Assembly (NCBI GenBank): GCA_023333565.1
Contig: JAJKFH010003627.1
Span: 6,739,501 to 6,803,500, forward strand
From: Puffinus mauretanicus
Lineage: Eukaryota > Chordata > Aves > Procellariiformes > Procellariidae
Direction of reading: 5' to 3'
DNA: 64,000 nucleotides
How positions within the stretch are numbered: the first letter of the stretch is position 1; each line of letters opens with the position of its first letter. The notes beneath the pieces are model-generated. The model ran no database searches. It was not told the DNA's origin and saw only the letters and a program-made list of their open reading frames with translations. The position numbers were made by a program, and so were the translations under genes. Shown one piece after another: positions 37,100-48,269 of the stretch.

Positions 37100-38550
37100 A
37101 CCTCTTTGCCTTGAGAAAGCGCAGAGAAGGGGTGAGCTCTGGGTGGCTCGCTGTGACCGGGAAGCCCACCCAAGGCAGGGCCGCGGGGGAGAAAGCCTGC
37201 CACACCAGGCTCCCCGTTAGGCTCGGGGTGGGGTTGCCCAGGGAGGGTGGAGGCGGGTTGACGACGGCCACGGCTCCCACCCCACCGGGGGCAGTGGCGG
37301 GTGGGCATGGTCCGGCAGCGGCTCTGGGTGCACCGAAGATGCTCGGTTTCCTAATCTCCCCCGCCCAGCCCCGGCTGTTCTATCTTTAACGCTTCCTGTT
37401 GGTTAGAGGAGCCGGCTTGAAAATGGTCGTGTTTCCTGGCGGGAGGCACGGCGGGCTCGCCAGCGCGTCGTGACCGTCCCTACCCCGCCGCCCCACGCAC
37501 GCTGCCGGCATCGTGCGGGCTCCTGCCTGCCGGGACCCGACCCCGGCCGCGCCGGGGAGTGGGGAGAGCGAGCGGGGAGGGCTTGTGGAAACCTCTCCCA
37601 CGGCCGCGTCCAGAGCGGGAGGTTGAGGGGAAGGAGTGAAAGGAAGAATAACAGCTCCGGCATTTCCCCCTGCGGGAGGGCGTGCAGGTGGCGGGGAGAC
37701 AATAGCGGCCCCCGCACCCCCAGGCCCGCCGCACCGCACGGCAGGTGCGGACGGTCCGCATCGCCCCGGCGGCGGACAGGGCCGCGGCGTCTCCCCCGCG
37801 CCCCGGGCCCCGCGCACGGCCGGGGGCCGCAGCCTCGCCCCAGGCCCGCAGCAGGGACCAGGAGGCGTCCCGAGAGCTGCTCAGCCCCGGCCCCGCTCCC
37901 GTAGCCATTTCGTTGATTTTCGTCTGCCCGGGCAGGTCGCTCCCCGCCGCTGTCTTTAGGACCGCTTTGCCCGTGGGTGTACGGGGGAACGGGCCCAGGA
38001 CCCTCACAGCGACCCCCGCCTCCCCCTCCTTCCTCTGCAGGGACCCTCTGGCAATTTGGGGAGGGTTTCAGCCGCGTCCCGTCGCCTTGGAAGCGCCGCG
38101 TAGGGCACCCCGACCGCCGCACCCGCCCGCCTCCCCGTCCCCCAGCAGCCGCTCCCTCTGCACGGCGGCTTTGGCGAAGGCCAGGGTCGTCCCCGTCCCC
38201 CCGGCCCGGAGCCCGCCGCGGCCGGTCTGAGCCCCAGTCCCGACGGGGCGCGCAGCCGGTCCGGGTCCCCGAGCCCCGCTGGCTGCCCCGTACTGCTCCG
38301 AGGCGGCCAAGGGTCCTTTCTCCTCTTCCCCAAGCCCCTCTCCACCAGTCTCGGTCCTGGCCTCGGTCGGGCTCTCCCCTCCGTTCCCATCCCAAATTTC
38401 TCATGGGCAAGGGGCGCCGGCTCGGTACCCGCTCCGCTCCCCGTCCCCCAGCAGCCCCCGGCCCGGCAGGGATGCTCGGCCTCCCCCCGCCCCAGCACGG
38501 GAGATTAGACAGGGAGCTCGCCCCAATTTAGCCCCTCAGCGAAAACACAC
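37100..38550. promoter_or_regulatory. CpG island between STIL and TAL1
   Basis: About 1.45 kb of dense CpG and G+C, bounded by AT-rich DNA on both sides and about 0.6-2 kb upstream of the inferred TAL1 exon 1a. Long open frames here on both strands are explained by the lack of AT-rich stop codons. It may be an extra TAL1 promoter or the promoter of a noncoding transcript. No start site can be read. Confidence 0.65.
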
Positions 38551-38732
38551 GGTGGAGAGAGGAAGGCTGGGGATGAGGCCACTTCTCTCCAAAACATCTC
38601 CTCTCGATGTGCTTTATTTACCTCCTCTTGTCCCACAGCACCCACACCCCTTCCCTCTCTCTCAGCATCTTCAGCAATTTATTTTGTCTCATTAAATTTA
38701 ATTAAGAACGGAGTAGGTGTTCCATATTTAAT

Positions 38733-38753
38733 AAAAAAAAAAAAAAAAAAAAA
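38733..38753 (+). repeat. Poly(A) homopolymer, 21 bases
   Basis: An A run just after the right edge of the CpG island, preceded by AT-rich sequence. No retroposon body is seen. Confidence 0.85.
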
Positions 38754-38779
38754 GGCAGGGGCATAATAACCTCCAAGAG

Positions 38780-39075
38780 GACTAAAATAAAGAATTGCTG
38801 TTCAGATGCGGGCAGCCACAGTGCAATTTTTTATTACTCTTTTTTTTTTTTTTCAGTGTCTTTTTAAGAGCATCTAAGCACACACACATAAAAAGCTAGA
38901 AGGCATGCATTCCGGAGTTATTCCTATGCATATCCCTGCAATAATTTTCCGCTTTCCTTCGATAAAATTGCCAAATAATAATGAATCATTTCATAAATAA
39001 TGGGTTTAGAAGCTTATCAGGGCAGGCGGGCCACTGCTGGGGTTTTATCTCTCTCGGCCACATTGCAGTAGTGTT
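38780..39075 (+). promoter_or_regulatory. TAL1: Probable TAL1 promoter 1a
   Basis: An AT-balanced block between two CpG-rich regions, directly before a good noncoding-exon donor. It carries two consensus GATA sites on the reverse strand: TTATCA at 39014-39019 and TTATCT at 39045-39050. Mammalian TAL1 promoter 1a depends on GATA1 with SP1, so the arrangement fits. The assignment is inferred from position and motifs. Confidence 0.55.
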
Positions 39076-39220
39076 CCGCTCTCCATACTAAATAGGAAAC
39101 TGGACGTGATGTGGAATTAGAGCCTCCCCAGCTGAAGCCACCCAACACTTACTACAAATATAGCCGCGATGCGTAGGCCACAAAATGGCTCCACTCACTT
39201 TTCCCAATGAAAAGCAAATG
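39070..39220 (+). other. TAL1: Probable TAL1 noncoding exon 1a
   Basis: Sequence after the GATA sites ends at a strong donor, AATG/GTGAGTAG (donor at 39221). It has no ATG-led frame that matters and would splice to the acceptor at 42073-42074 before the TAL1 start codon, or to intermediate noncoding exons. The 5' end is a guess. Confidence 0.5.
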
Positions 39221-40499
39221 GTGAGTAGAGAGAAATCCGGCCCTGCAGCGGGCCGGGGCGGTGGGTGCGGCGGGCTGGGGTTTTGGGGGGTTTCGGGGGG
39301 CAGCGAGGGGTGATTGGGGGGCTTCTGCCCCATGTAAGAGGCAGGCGAAGGGGGAGGGGAAAGACCCAAGTCTTTTCCGCGGTTGGGTTTTAATCTTTCT
39401 TTTTTCTTCTTTGATGCGGGGGGGGGGGGGATGAGTAGAAGAAGACGCTTTCCCTTTTGAAAATGTGGGGTGCGCTCCCCCCGGGACCCCCAGGCTGCGG
39501 CAGCGAGGAGGCGGGTGCGACCGGCCGCGGGGGAGCCGGGGGCGAAGCGCCCGCCGGGCCCGGCTGCCCCCGGCATCTTCCGGGGGGGGGGGACCCCGGG
39601 CCAACGGCTGGGGCCTGTTCGCTTGTTCTCGGGGGAGGGGGAGCTCCCCCCATATACCGCTCCCTCCCACCCCTCCGCTTTGGGGCAATTTCCCTACAAC
39701 GGGAGAGGTGCGTTTCTGGGCTGGAAATTTCCTGCCGATCCGCGGCTGGAAAACAAAAGGATTTTACGGAGCAGAAACCAGCAGGCGGGGAATTAATTGT
39801 TGTCTCCCCCCTTTTTCTGAACGAAATCATTCCCCAATAAGCAAAATGCTGCGGGTATTTTTGCGGGTTTGCGTATTTCGTTTTTAACGAAAGCGGGAGG
39901 AGACGCCATTGGGATGCTTTCGTTTTTTACGAAGGGGAAAACCTTATTTTTCGTGATTTTGCTGGCGGGGGGGGGAATCGTCCTCGCCTTCCTGTTGATC
40001 CGCGGCGGGGAGTGCGGCCGCGCGTCGGCTGGGGCGGGAAGCGGTCTCACCCCGCCGGCGGCCCGGCCCCGGCTGTCGCGGCACCTCGGGCGTGAGCGCT
40101 GCCGGTAACCGGCCCCTTTAGGAATTAAATTTGCCTCTTTAGGAATTAAATTTTCCAGCTGGGCGTGGGAGAAACGCCGCCGCCGCTCTTCACGAGCCCG
40201 TCGGGAGAAAAAACAACTCCGTCTCCGGCCCCGTCTGGGATTTCCTCCCGGGGACACCGGGCTTGCAATGCGCCCAAAAAACCGCTCAATTCGCCCCAAA
40301 TACAGGACTTTTTTTTTTGTCTCCCCCCCCACTTCTTGTTTATATATATTTTTTTTTTCCACGCCAGGCCGTGGCCGCCCCGCGTTGCGGCCCCGTGTGC
40401 GAGGCGGCGGCTCCCGGCTGCACGGCGGGGACGAGCCGGCTGGCGGGGAGGGGGGGCCCGGGGGTGGCCGGCTGTCCCCTATAACAGGGACCGCCCCGG

Positions 40500-40661
40500 G
40501 GTGCCGTCCCCTCCTTCCCTCTCCCTTGCACCCCTCTCTCCACTGATCTCTGGCAATCCGGGCCCACGAGATCCACCCTCTCCTTTTTCTCCCCCCCTTC
40601 TCTTCCTCCCAGGATTTAGCAGTTTTATCCCGATGCGGGTGTCCTTCCTCTCTGTAAAGTC
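40500..40661 (+). other. TAL1: Possible second TAL1 noncoding exon (1b-like)
   Basis: A near-perfect donor GTAAGTACC starts at 40662 after pyrimidine-rich GC DNA, with CTATAA at about 40480-40485 upstream. Mammalian TAL1 has a second promoter (1b) about 1 kb downstream of 1a, and this position is comparable. Start and use are inferred. Confidence 0.35.
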
Positions 40662-41744
40662 GTAAGTACCTTGAGGTGGGAGGAGTAAATTCAGCCTGAC
40701 ACTGAGAGCGCTTTTGTTGAAACAGGAGAGACTTGCGGTGTCCCTACTTAAATATGACACATGTGAGTAATCTCTTCCTATACAATAGCGGAATAGGCAA
40801 TTAGATTTTTCTTTCTACAGGGCTGGCGGGATGGGGGCTGCAGGGAGGACAGAGAGCTTGCGCTTTAGGTTGGGTGTCGGTTGGTTTGTTTGTTTGTTTT
40901 CCCTTCCCCAAGAGAGATGGTGAGATATGGCCAAAAACAGGGGGTTTCTCTCGCAATTCAGCCCAGCAGAAACGAAAAAAATAAATTACCCAAGGCAAAG
41001 GAGCGAGAAGGATGGGGATGAGACCCGGTGCGTGGCAGCTCTCTGCTCCGCGAAGCCTCTTATTTATAGGGAAAAAAAAAAAAAACAAAAACAGAACGAA
41101 GGGGCTGGTGGGAGAAACAGCATGGCGATAGTCGCGATATCGCTCCCTGCTCTCGGCGCGAGGTGCCCTGTCGCGACAGTATTCGTTCTGTGGGAGAAGG
41201 GGGACAACGATCGTGTGCGGCCGCCGATGGAGGGCCGCTCCGCGCCGAGCGCCGGGCCCCTTCCTCCTTCCTGCGGTAGCGAATGCACGGGGGGATTGAC
41301 TCCGTTATGGGCTGCTTTAACCCCCTCTCCCCCAAAAAGTGGCTTCAGGTACATTTCGCTGTTTTAAAAATAATAATAAAAACTAAAAATGGGAGGAGAG
41401 GCCGTGGCTCGTGAGGCTGAGGCCGCTGTCGGCAGGCCGGGCCGTGACGGGGCTGGCTCCGCGGGGCGGCAAACACCGCCGGGGCCCCCAAAACGGGGAG
41501 AAATCCCCCAAACGGGGCGGGCTGAACCTCGTCCCGCCCGGCCGTAATTTGGCTGCAGCGTTTAACACCCAGCTCGGTGCTGCCCGAGCCCCTCTCGCTG
41601 CAGCAGCCGCCTTGATGGTGTCAGCCCTCCGTGCAGCGGCGTAAATCACCGCGGTGCTCGGGCCCCGCTACGCGGCTGAGGGGGGGGAGGGGGGTCCGGT
41701 CCGGCCCGTCCGCCCCCTGCGCGGTGCGGGGCCGGGGCGCTGCG

Positions 41745-41817
41745 CGACGTCACGGCGCCGCACCGTTCCGCGGAGCTCCGTGACGTCACGGCAGGGCCGG
41801 GGCGCTCCATGACGTCA
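41745..41817. promoter_or_regulatory. TAL1: Cluster of three CRE/ATF palindromes
   Basis: GACGTCAC at 41746-41753 (first base of the octamer changed), TGACGTCA at 41781-41788 and TGACGTCA at 41810-41817. The core GGGCCGGGGCGCT recurs at 41729 and 41794, so part of the array looks like a 65-bp tandem duplication. It lies about 260 bp upstream of the TAL1 coding exon in CpG-rich DNA, as an internal promoter would. Confidence 0.6.
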
Positions 41818-42078
41818 CAGAGCCGCACGGCTCGGCGGCGTGACCCCGCGGACCCCCAGCCCATGTGGCAGGGGTGCCGGGGCCCGTCCCGCCGGCAAAT
41901 TCCAATTGATTTGGGGTGATTAGTGCCTCCCCTGCCCTCCCCCCGTTTCCCCCCCCCATTTCTCGCCGGCGAAGCCTGCGTCCCGAAGCGCCCCCCCCCC
42001 GTCGGGGCGGTGCCCGGGGCGGGGTACCCCCCCCTCCAGCCGGGGCCGCCCCTCACCGCTGCCTCTCTCCGCAGGACG

Positions 42079-42503
42079 ATGGACAGGCCGCCCGCCCCGC
42101 CGCCCCCCAGTGACCCCCGCGATGCCCGCCCCCCCCGGCGGCACGACTCGGAAGCGGAGACCACGAGCGAGCCGGAGAGCAGCCGCGGGGGCATGGACGC
42201 GCCGGCGGACCCCCAGCTGCTGCTCAACGGGGCGTCCAAGGAGGCGGGCCGGCCCTCCCCCGGGCCCCCTGCCGCCCCCGTGCCCGTCATCGAGCTGGTG
42301 CGCCGGGGGGGCTCCCTGGACATAAAAAGCCGGGAGGCGGCGGGGGAGGCGATGCAGAGAGCGCCGGGCGCCGAGCCGTGCCGCGCCGCCGAGGCTGCCT
42401 GCGAGGCCCGCATGGTGCAGCTGAGCCCCCCCGCGCTCCCGCTGCAGCCCCCCGGCAGGGCCATGCTCTACAACCTGGGCCAGCCGCTGGCCACCATCAA
42501 CAG
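42079..42503 (+). CDS. TAL1: TAL1 coding exon 1
   Basis: Residues 1-141 plus two bases. Starts [19 protein letters not shown]; includes [20 protein letters not shown] and [11 protein letters not shown]. The exon itself begins at 42075 after a pyrimidine tract and CAG. The donor is AG/GTCCGT, phase 2. Confidence 0.96.
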
Positions 42504-45500
42504 GTCCGTGTCTCCCCGATCCCACCCCCGGTGGTGCTCCCTCGGAGGGGGACCCCGAGGGGTGCCCCGCTCGGCTGCGGGGCTTGGTGCCAGGGAGGGA
42601 GAGAGGGAAAGGGGCGGCAGCAGCAGCAGCATCATCCTTTCCTCCGCGCGGGGCTCGGGGCTTAGTCATCGCGGGTTTGCATGCAACTTTGCAAAGGAAG
42701 AAAGGCGGGGGGAGAAATAACCCGAAACGAAAAACTGCCGTTCCTAGGAAAAAAAAAAAAATTCACGGTAGAAATGCCCTGGGCGGAGCAGATGCTGGGC
42801 GGTGATCCCGCGTTGAAGTGCAGCAAAGGGCTCCGCCAGCGAACGCGGTACTTGTCGAGAGCTGGATTACACCCTCGGACTCCCCGGGCGCTCTCTGCCC
42901 TCCGATGAGTCCCGCAAATAAGCGCAAGGGACAGAAGATGCTCTCGCAGGGGCAGGGCGCAGCACGCGTGTGCGGGGACGGAGACCCCCCGCGCCGCGCT
43001 GCCGTCTCCTCTCCTGGGGGAGGCTGCGGTGCGGACCCGGCCCGGCTGGGCGGCCGTGCCCGCCGGCTGGGGGGCAGAAAGCCGCGGGGACGGGGGTGGT
43101 TTTTACCCGGGAGCCGCTAGCCCGGGTGCCCCACGCCGCTCGCATTCCCCTGCCCACGCAGGGCTGGCGTCCGTCGGTGCGTGTCCCCGGGCGGCCGCCT
43201 GTCGTGTCGCCGCACGACCCCGGGCTCGGCTTCGTGAGCCGTGAGCTCCCTCCGAAGTCACGAAGCTGCTCGGCTTCCCCCCGGCCCCGGGCGCTTCCGC
43301 CCGCGGGGGCCGGGCCGAGCCGGGGCGATGCCGGTGTGTCCTCACGGCCTCTCTGCCTTTTGTTTGCAGCGGGTTTTTCGGTGAACCGGACTCCTTCTCC
43401 ATGTACGGCAGCAACCGGGTGAAGAGGAGACCCTCTCCCTACGAGATGGAGATCACCGACGGTGAGAGCGTTTCGCCCCTGCGCTGGCTCTTGGGAGGTT
43501 CCCCATGTGCTGACGGGGGCATGGTGCCACATGCTGGGATTAAAACCCCAAATCGTAAAAGGCAAATAAGGTGCCTATGGAGGCAGGGTAGGTCCCCCCG
43601 GTAAGGCACTGTGCAGCAGTGTCCAGATCTGTCCCGACTAATGACCAGCAGCGTGCTCTGTGGATTTGCTTTCACCCAGCAAAGCAGTTCAGCCTATGGT
43701 TAATTACATCCCTGTTCTGCAAATTGCTTAGAGATTAAATCCGAAGGAAGCCACTAAATTTAAGTCTTTGTTGAAGTGCAGAGGCTGGATCAGGGCCATT
43801 GCAGTGACATGCTGTGTTTGCAACCCCTTTCAGCCAGGAGACGTTCCTAACGCAGACCTCAGCCTTGGGCAGAAAGATCCCACCCGCCTTTAAACTGCCT
43901 AGAAGCAAAGGGCTAAGCCTGTGCTGAGATCTGCAGGGTCACAGCGGGATTGTGGCCGGTCCCTTTGCCAGCTTGCCTGCAGCTTGATTCGGTATATATC
44001 CACACCGTGCTGCAGTCCGCCGTGGAGAAATACCCTGTGTCTGGTCTGGGAGCAGATGTGGAGGGTGACAGTCCGGTGTCTGAGCAGAGATCCCGGGTGC
44101 GGGGATCCCTGTCGGACCGGCAGGATGATTTCAAAGAAAGGAAGGCAGGGCAGGATCCCGCTGCCTTCTCCCCGGCAGCCGGTGTGGGTCGCGGGAGGCT
44201 GCGTGCAGGCAGCAGCGCTGCCCACACAAAGGGGCACTCGCAAGAACAGTTTGCACGTGGAAGGCTGACACGTTTATCTACAGAGTTAACAGCCCGTACA
44301 AATGAGATCCATCAAAATGTGTTTTCTCTTTAGCAATTGTAACTGCTGTATTTCAATCGCCAGACAATTAGTTCTCCTTCCTTCTAGCTAGCTTTCCCTT
44401 TCCTTCTACCCGGCTAATCTAAAATCAGATCAAATCATAATCCACATCACTCTAAAATAATATGGTACAAACCGATGGGCTCAGAGCGTTATCGGCGCTC
44501 ATCAGTCCCTCTCTCCCCACTCTCTGCCCTCCTCCCTCTGCCTGGTCCTTTCAGACGGCAGCCCCGTGGGGCAGGGGGTGTCTCAGCCCCCCGCACAAGA
44601 AGGGCTTTTTGTCTGGGTTTCGAATCAGAGGCTTAGCGGCTACGGTGAAAGTCCATCAAATCACGGTGTCTGACTAAAGCCTTCGACCTGCTATTAAATT
44701 AGATACTAAGGATTACAGAGAGATTTGGTTGTAACCAAGCTTTTGCATATGTGCTTGCCAGGTAATGCAGGTGTATAGATTGGGCCCAATCCTGCAGGTT
44801 CTGGCTTATGTGAATTTCCAAGACTAGGCTCAGAATTTTCTGGGGAAAAATGATGGAAAAAAGGGAAAGTTTTTTGGGGAAAAAAAGATGATGCTGTCTA
44901 AACAGGAGCAATTTGTAGGGACGTGCATCCCATGCTGAGGCGTCTGTGGTGTCTGCTGGGCTTTGCTCATCACTCTGATGGTCACCTGCCGGGTGACATC
45001 CGCGGCACACTGGACCATCGCTCCTGGGGGTCTTCAGCCCTCGGGAGGTGCAGAAGGGCAGGAGAGTCTTGCTGGGTGCTTGGTGTTGGGTTTCCTCTGT
45101 AAGGAAACGAGTGGTGGTTTTTTTGCAACTATTTCTTTATCCATTTTGGGGGAAGTTTGGTGCATTGAATATCTTATTGAAAAATAGATATAAATGCAGA
45201 TAAAAATGTAAAAAAGTATCTGCAAGGTTATTCTGTAACTTTGGAAGCTCATCTTTTCACTTGTTTTCCTCAGACCTCTAATTACAATTAAAAAAAGCAT
45301 CAGTCAATCCATTGGAACAAAATCCAAGCAAAAATTCTCAGCCAACTGCTTGAATTAGTTCTGAGGCAAGTTTCTTTATGAGAAATAAATCTCTTCTATT
45401 ATAACACAGCTATGGGGCATTTAAAATTTCTCCATTGCTTGACACGTTTTGGCCAAAACCTGATCTCTTTCTAAAAGATATGTTTAATTTGGTTGATGCA

Positions 45501-48269
45501 GGAATCAAAAATCTGAGTGGTGTCAGAATTTGTGTTATATACTGGAGCTTGGTGCCCCTGGATGAAAATGAACAGGTCTTTTTTCTGATTTCAAAATTTT
45601 ATGAATAGGTGCCTTTTAGTCGGCAGCTTTCAGTGAATAGAGACATATGTTTGAAGCCTGTGAAGACTGGAAGCCTCTTGAGATTTATTTTGGAAAATAA
45701 ACAATATCCAAGTTGTTTTTTTTTTTTCCTCTCATACCCTTATGGGAGTAAAAAGGTTTTAAGCTGCATCTCCTTCTGGATTCAAGGCTGGTTGCTTTGT
45801 CTTGTCTGGAAAGAGCATTTTGAAGCTGTTGTATTACTGTAGCAGATTGCAGCACATTCTCCACTGCCTTAACAGTGCCGGGCAGCCTGGTGTTGTTGAG
45901 GTCCCCGTAGTCCCCCCCACCTTCCCCACAACCCCGTGGCACAGCGGGCTGTGCACATCAGGGACAAGAAACCTTCCCTTTCCATGAGCACGTTAGTTCA
46001 TACAAAGGGCGTTTATGTGCTGTACGGGAGTGGAAAATTGGCTTTATTTAAGCATCAGACCGGGATCTTAGAGATCGGAGATGAGTTTCTCATTCCGACG
46101 TCCCCCAGCTTATCCCAACAGCTCTCTGTGATTTTGGGGGACTCCCCGCTCCTGAACACACTGCGAGGAGAAGCGAGTTGTATGGCTGCTTGCACGCTGG
46201 AGCTTTAATCTGGCTGCTTGGGAGTGTGTCCCCATGCAAACCCTGCGGTGGGGGGTATTTCGTATGATGTGCTGGCCCGAAGGGGCTCGGTTTCCTCTGA
46301 AGGGGGGAAAGCATGATGGTGTTTAATCAGCTGGAGTGTGGGATTCCTCTTCTCGCATCGTGGCAGGTGGGATCTGTCAAGGTGCAGCCTGACTAGGATG
46401 CCTCAAAAATCACATCTGTTCGGCTGCTGTGCTGTCAAAGCAGCCAAGAGTTTTGCTATATATGTGTAATAATGTTTAAATGCCCCACGGGATGCTGGTT
46501 TCACTGGGTCGTGGCAGAGCTGCCAGCTTAAACTGCTCACCATGCCCAGGAGGTATTAGGCAAGTGACTCAGAGGGTGGGCTACTGGGGAGAGATGGTGC
46601 GGATGGGAATATCCACAGCCTGGCTTTCGGGGTACGACTCACCGTTGTGTCATCTGCAAGTCTTTGCTTCATACGTGGTGATGATTTTCATTGTATGTGA
46701 TGCTTCCCATCCTACAGGGGTTTCTGCCATGGTCATTCTCCCATAGTTTCATGAGATCGCTGTGTCCTTCCACTGTTGGTGTCTCCTGGAGGTGGGGATG
46801 GAAAGGATGTAGTAATAAAAGCATCTTATGGTAGTGTCTCCTTACCTGAACTGGTTTCCATGGACCCAAGGACCTGCAGTTCTGATTTACAGCGTTGCTG
46901 CTCCTGTAGCACAGTACTTCTGGGTAGACATGCTTTTGGGTCTCTCCTAGTGCCAAGATAATGTCTCACTCGTGCCAACAGGAGTTACCCTGATGATCTG
47001 AAAGGAGAAATGACGCGTTTTGTGCGTCCATCCTGTGTAAGATGCCCCGCCGGGAATATGGCTGTAAAATTACAGGGATGTAACTGGAGTTCACATGTAA
47101 CTGAGCCAAATGGCCACCTCTAGCAATTTAGAGTCCCTTCTCCAATTACTGTCAGATAGGGAGTTTTTGCCATGATGTGCAGAGAGAGCAGGCGGTCCTC
47201 AGGTCAGCCGTGAAACTGCTTCATCCTCCACCCGTGATCACCCTTCCACCAAGGACACTGCTTTCACTCGGTGGGTCACATTGCTACCTCTCCTCATTGC
47301 TACAGGGTGAATCCTGCCACCTCATTTCATACAAACCACCCAGAGGGCTGGTGGCAATTGTATGGTCTCTATCAGCTCTGGATCCTGCCTATAGAAGGGA
47401 AGATCTCTGGATCTGAGACTTGTCAAAGCCTCTGCTCAAGCTTATTTCCCTCCTGTCCCAATGGTATGTCCTTAAGACACTTTTGGGATAGAAAATAAAA
47501 CCATCTTGCAACCTAACCTTTTAATAGGACCTTTGTTGCTGAGATACCCTAAAAATAAAGCAGCCTTCTGCACATGTGTCATGGCCTAAGCCTTCCTCCT
47601 TAGAGAGGTAAATTTAGGTGTCTCAGGAGACATCTAAAAAGACACAACTCCATTTTTCCCTTCCGCTGGATTGAATAGAAATTACAGCTACCTCAGCTCA
47701 TCAGATTAGCTTCCAGTTAGCTGGAAATTCCTGTTTCACTGCTGATGTCACTAAAATAAATCGGTTAATTTGAGAAACGGTGACCTATTCAGCAAAGTAA
47801 TAAATGACCTGTTACGCCCTGCTCCTAACCCTGCATGCTTGCAATTGCAGGTCCTCATACGAAAGTGGTTCGTCGCATTTTTACCAATAGCCGGGAGAGG
47901 TGGAGACAGCAGAACGTCAACGGAGCCTTTGCAGAGCTTCGCAAGCTCATCCCCACCCACCCGCCCGACAAAAAACTGAGCAAGAATGAGATTTTGCGCC
48001 TGGCTATGAAATACATCAACTTCCTGGCCAAGCTGCTCAACGACCAGGAGGAAGAAGGAAACCAAAGGGGCAAAGTGAACAAAGACTCTGGGATAGTCCA
48101 GGAAGACCTCCTGCAGGACATGTTGTCTCCTAACTCTAGCTGTGGAAGTTCTTTAGACGGAGCGGCAAGCCCGGACAGCTTCACGGAAGAGCACGAAACA
48201 CTAGATTCGAAGCACACGCGGAGCCTGCACCACGCCATTCTCCCCGTAGAAGGCAATGCACAGCGGTGA
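42079..48269 (+). CDS. TAL1: T-cell acute leukaemia protein 1 / SCL, class II bHLH transcription factor, 3 coding exons
   Basis: Nuclear bHLH factor that pairs with E-proteins and works with GATA1/2, LMO2 and LDB1. It is essential for blood and endothelial development. Exons 42079-42503, 43370-43461 and 47851-48269 join in phase to 936 nt (311 aa), the length I remember for chicken TAL1. The N-terminus is Pro-rich and disordered. The phosphosite context MVQLSPPAL has its Ser at 116. Then come [20 protein letters not shown] and [10 protein letters not shown]. The bHLH lies at about residues 178-235: basic region [17 protein letters not shown], loop THPPDKKLS, helix 2 [18 protein letters not shown]. 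The tail is rich in Ser and acidic residues and ends VEGNAQR. The start ATG sits five bases after the acceptor (gcag/gacgATG). Regulation is expected from promoters at about 39-42 kb and downstream enhancers. Confidence 0.97.
43370..43461 (+). CDS. TAL1: TAL1 coding exon 2
   Basis: Residues 142-172 plus one base: [16 protein letters not shown] then [15 protein letters not shown]. Acceptor TTTGCAG, donor GTGAGA, phase 1. The Met in SFSMYGSN could serve internal initiation, as reported for short mammalian TAL1 isoforms. Confidence 0.97.
43462..47850 (+). other. TAL1: TAL1 intron between coding exons 2 and 3
   Basis: A 4.4-kb intron without recognised coding content. The left end is GC-rich. 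About 44250-44480 is an AT-balanced block with TTATCT (44274-44279) and GCACGTGG nearby, a possible intronic enhancer. A run of 13 T lies near 45716. No transposon recognised by eye. Confidence 0.7.
47851..48269 (+). CDS. TAL1: TAL1 coding exon 3 (bHLH, terminal)
   Basis: Residues 173-311 and a TGA stop. It holds the entire bHLH and the C-terminal segment with [20 protein letters not shown]. The acceptor GCAATTGCAG is clear. The bHLH is essentially invariant against human TAL1 as I remember it. Confidence 0.98.

Noticed and set aside
37403..38410. 335-codon minus-strand open frame in the STIL-TAL1 CpG island
   Set aside because: Composition is Arg/Gly/Pro-rich, overlapping frames are open on both strands, and there is no recognisable domain. 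This is typical of CpG-island stop depletion.
41646..42669. Long minus-strand frames antisense to TAL1 coding exon 1
   Set aside because: They mirror the GC-rich TAL1 exon and its upstream island; no independent coding signal.
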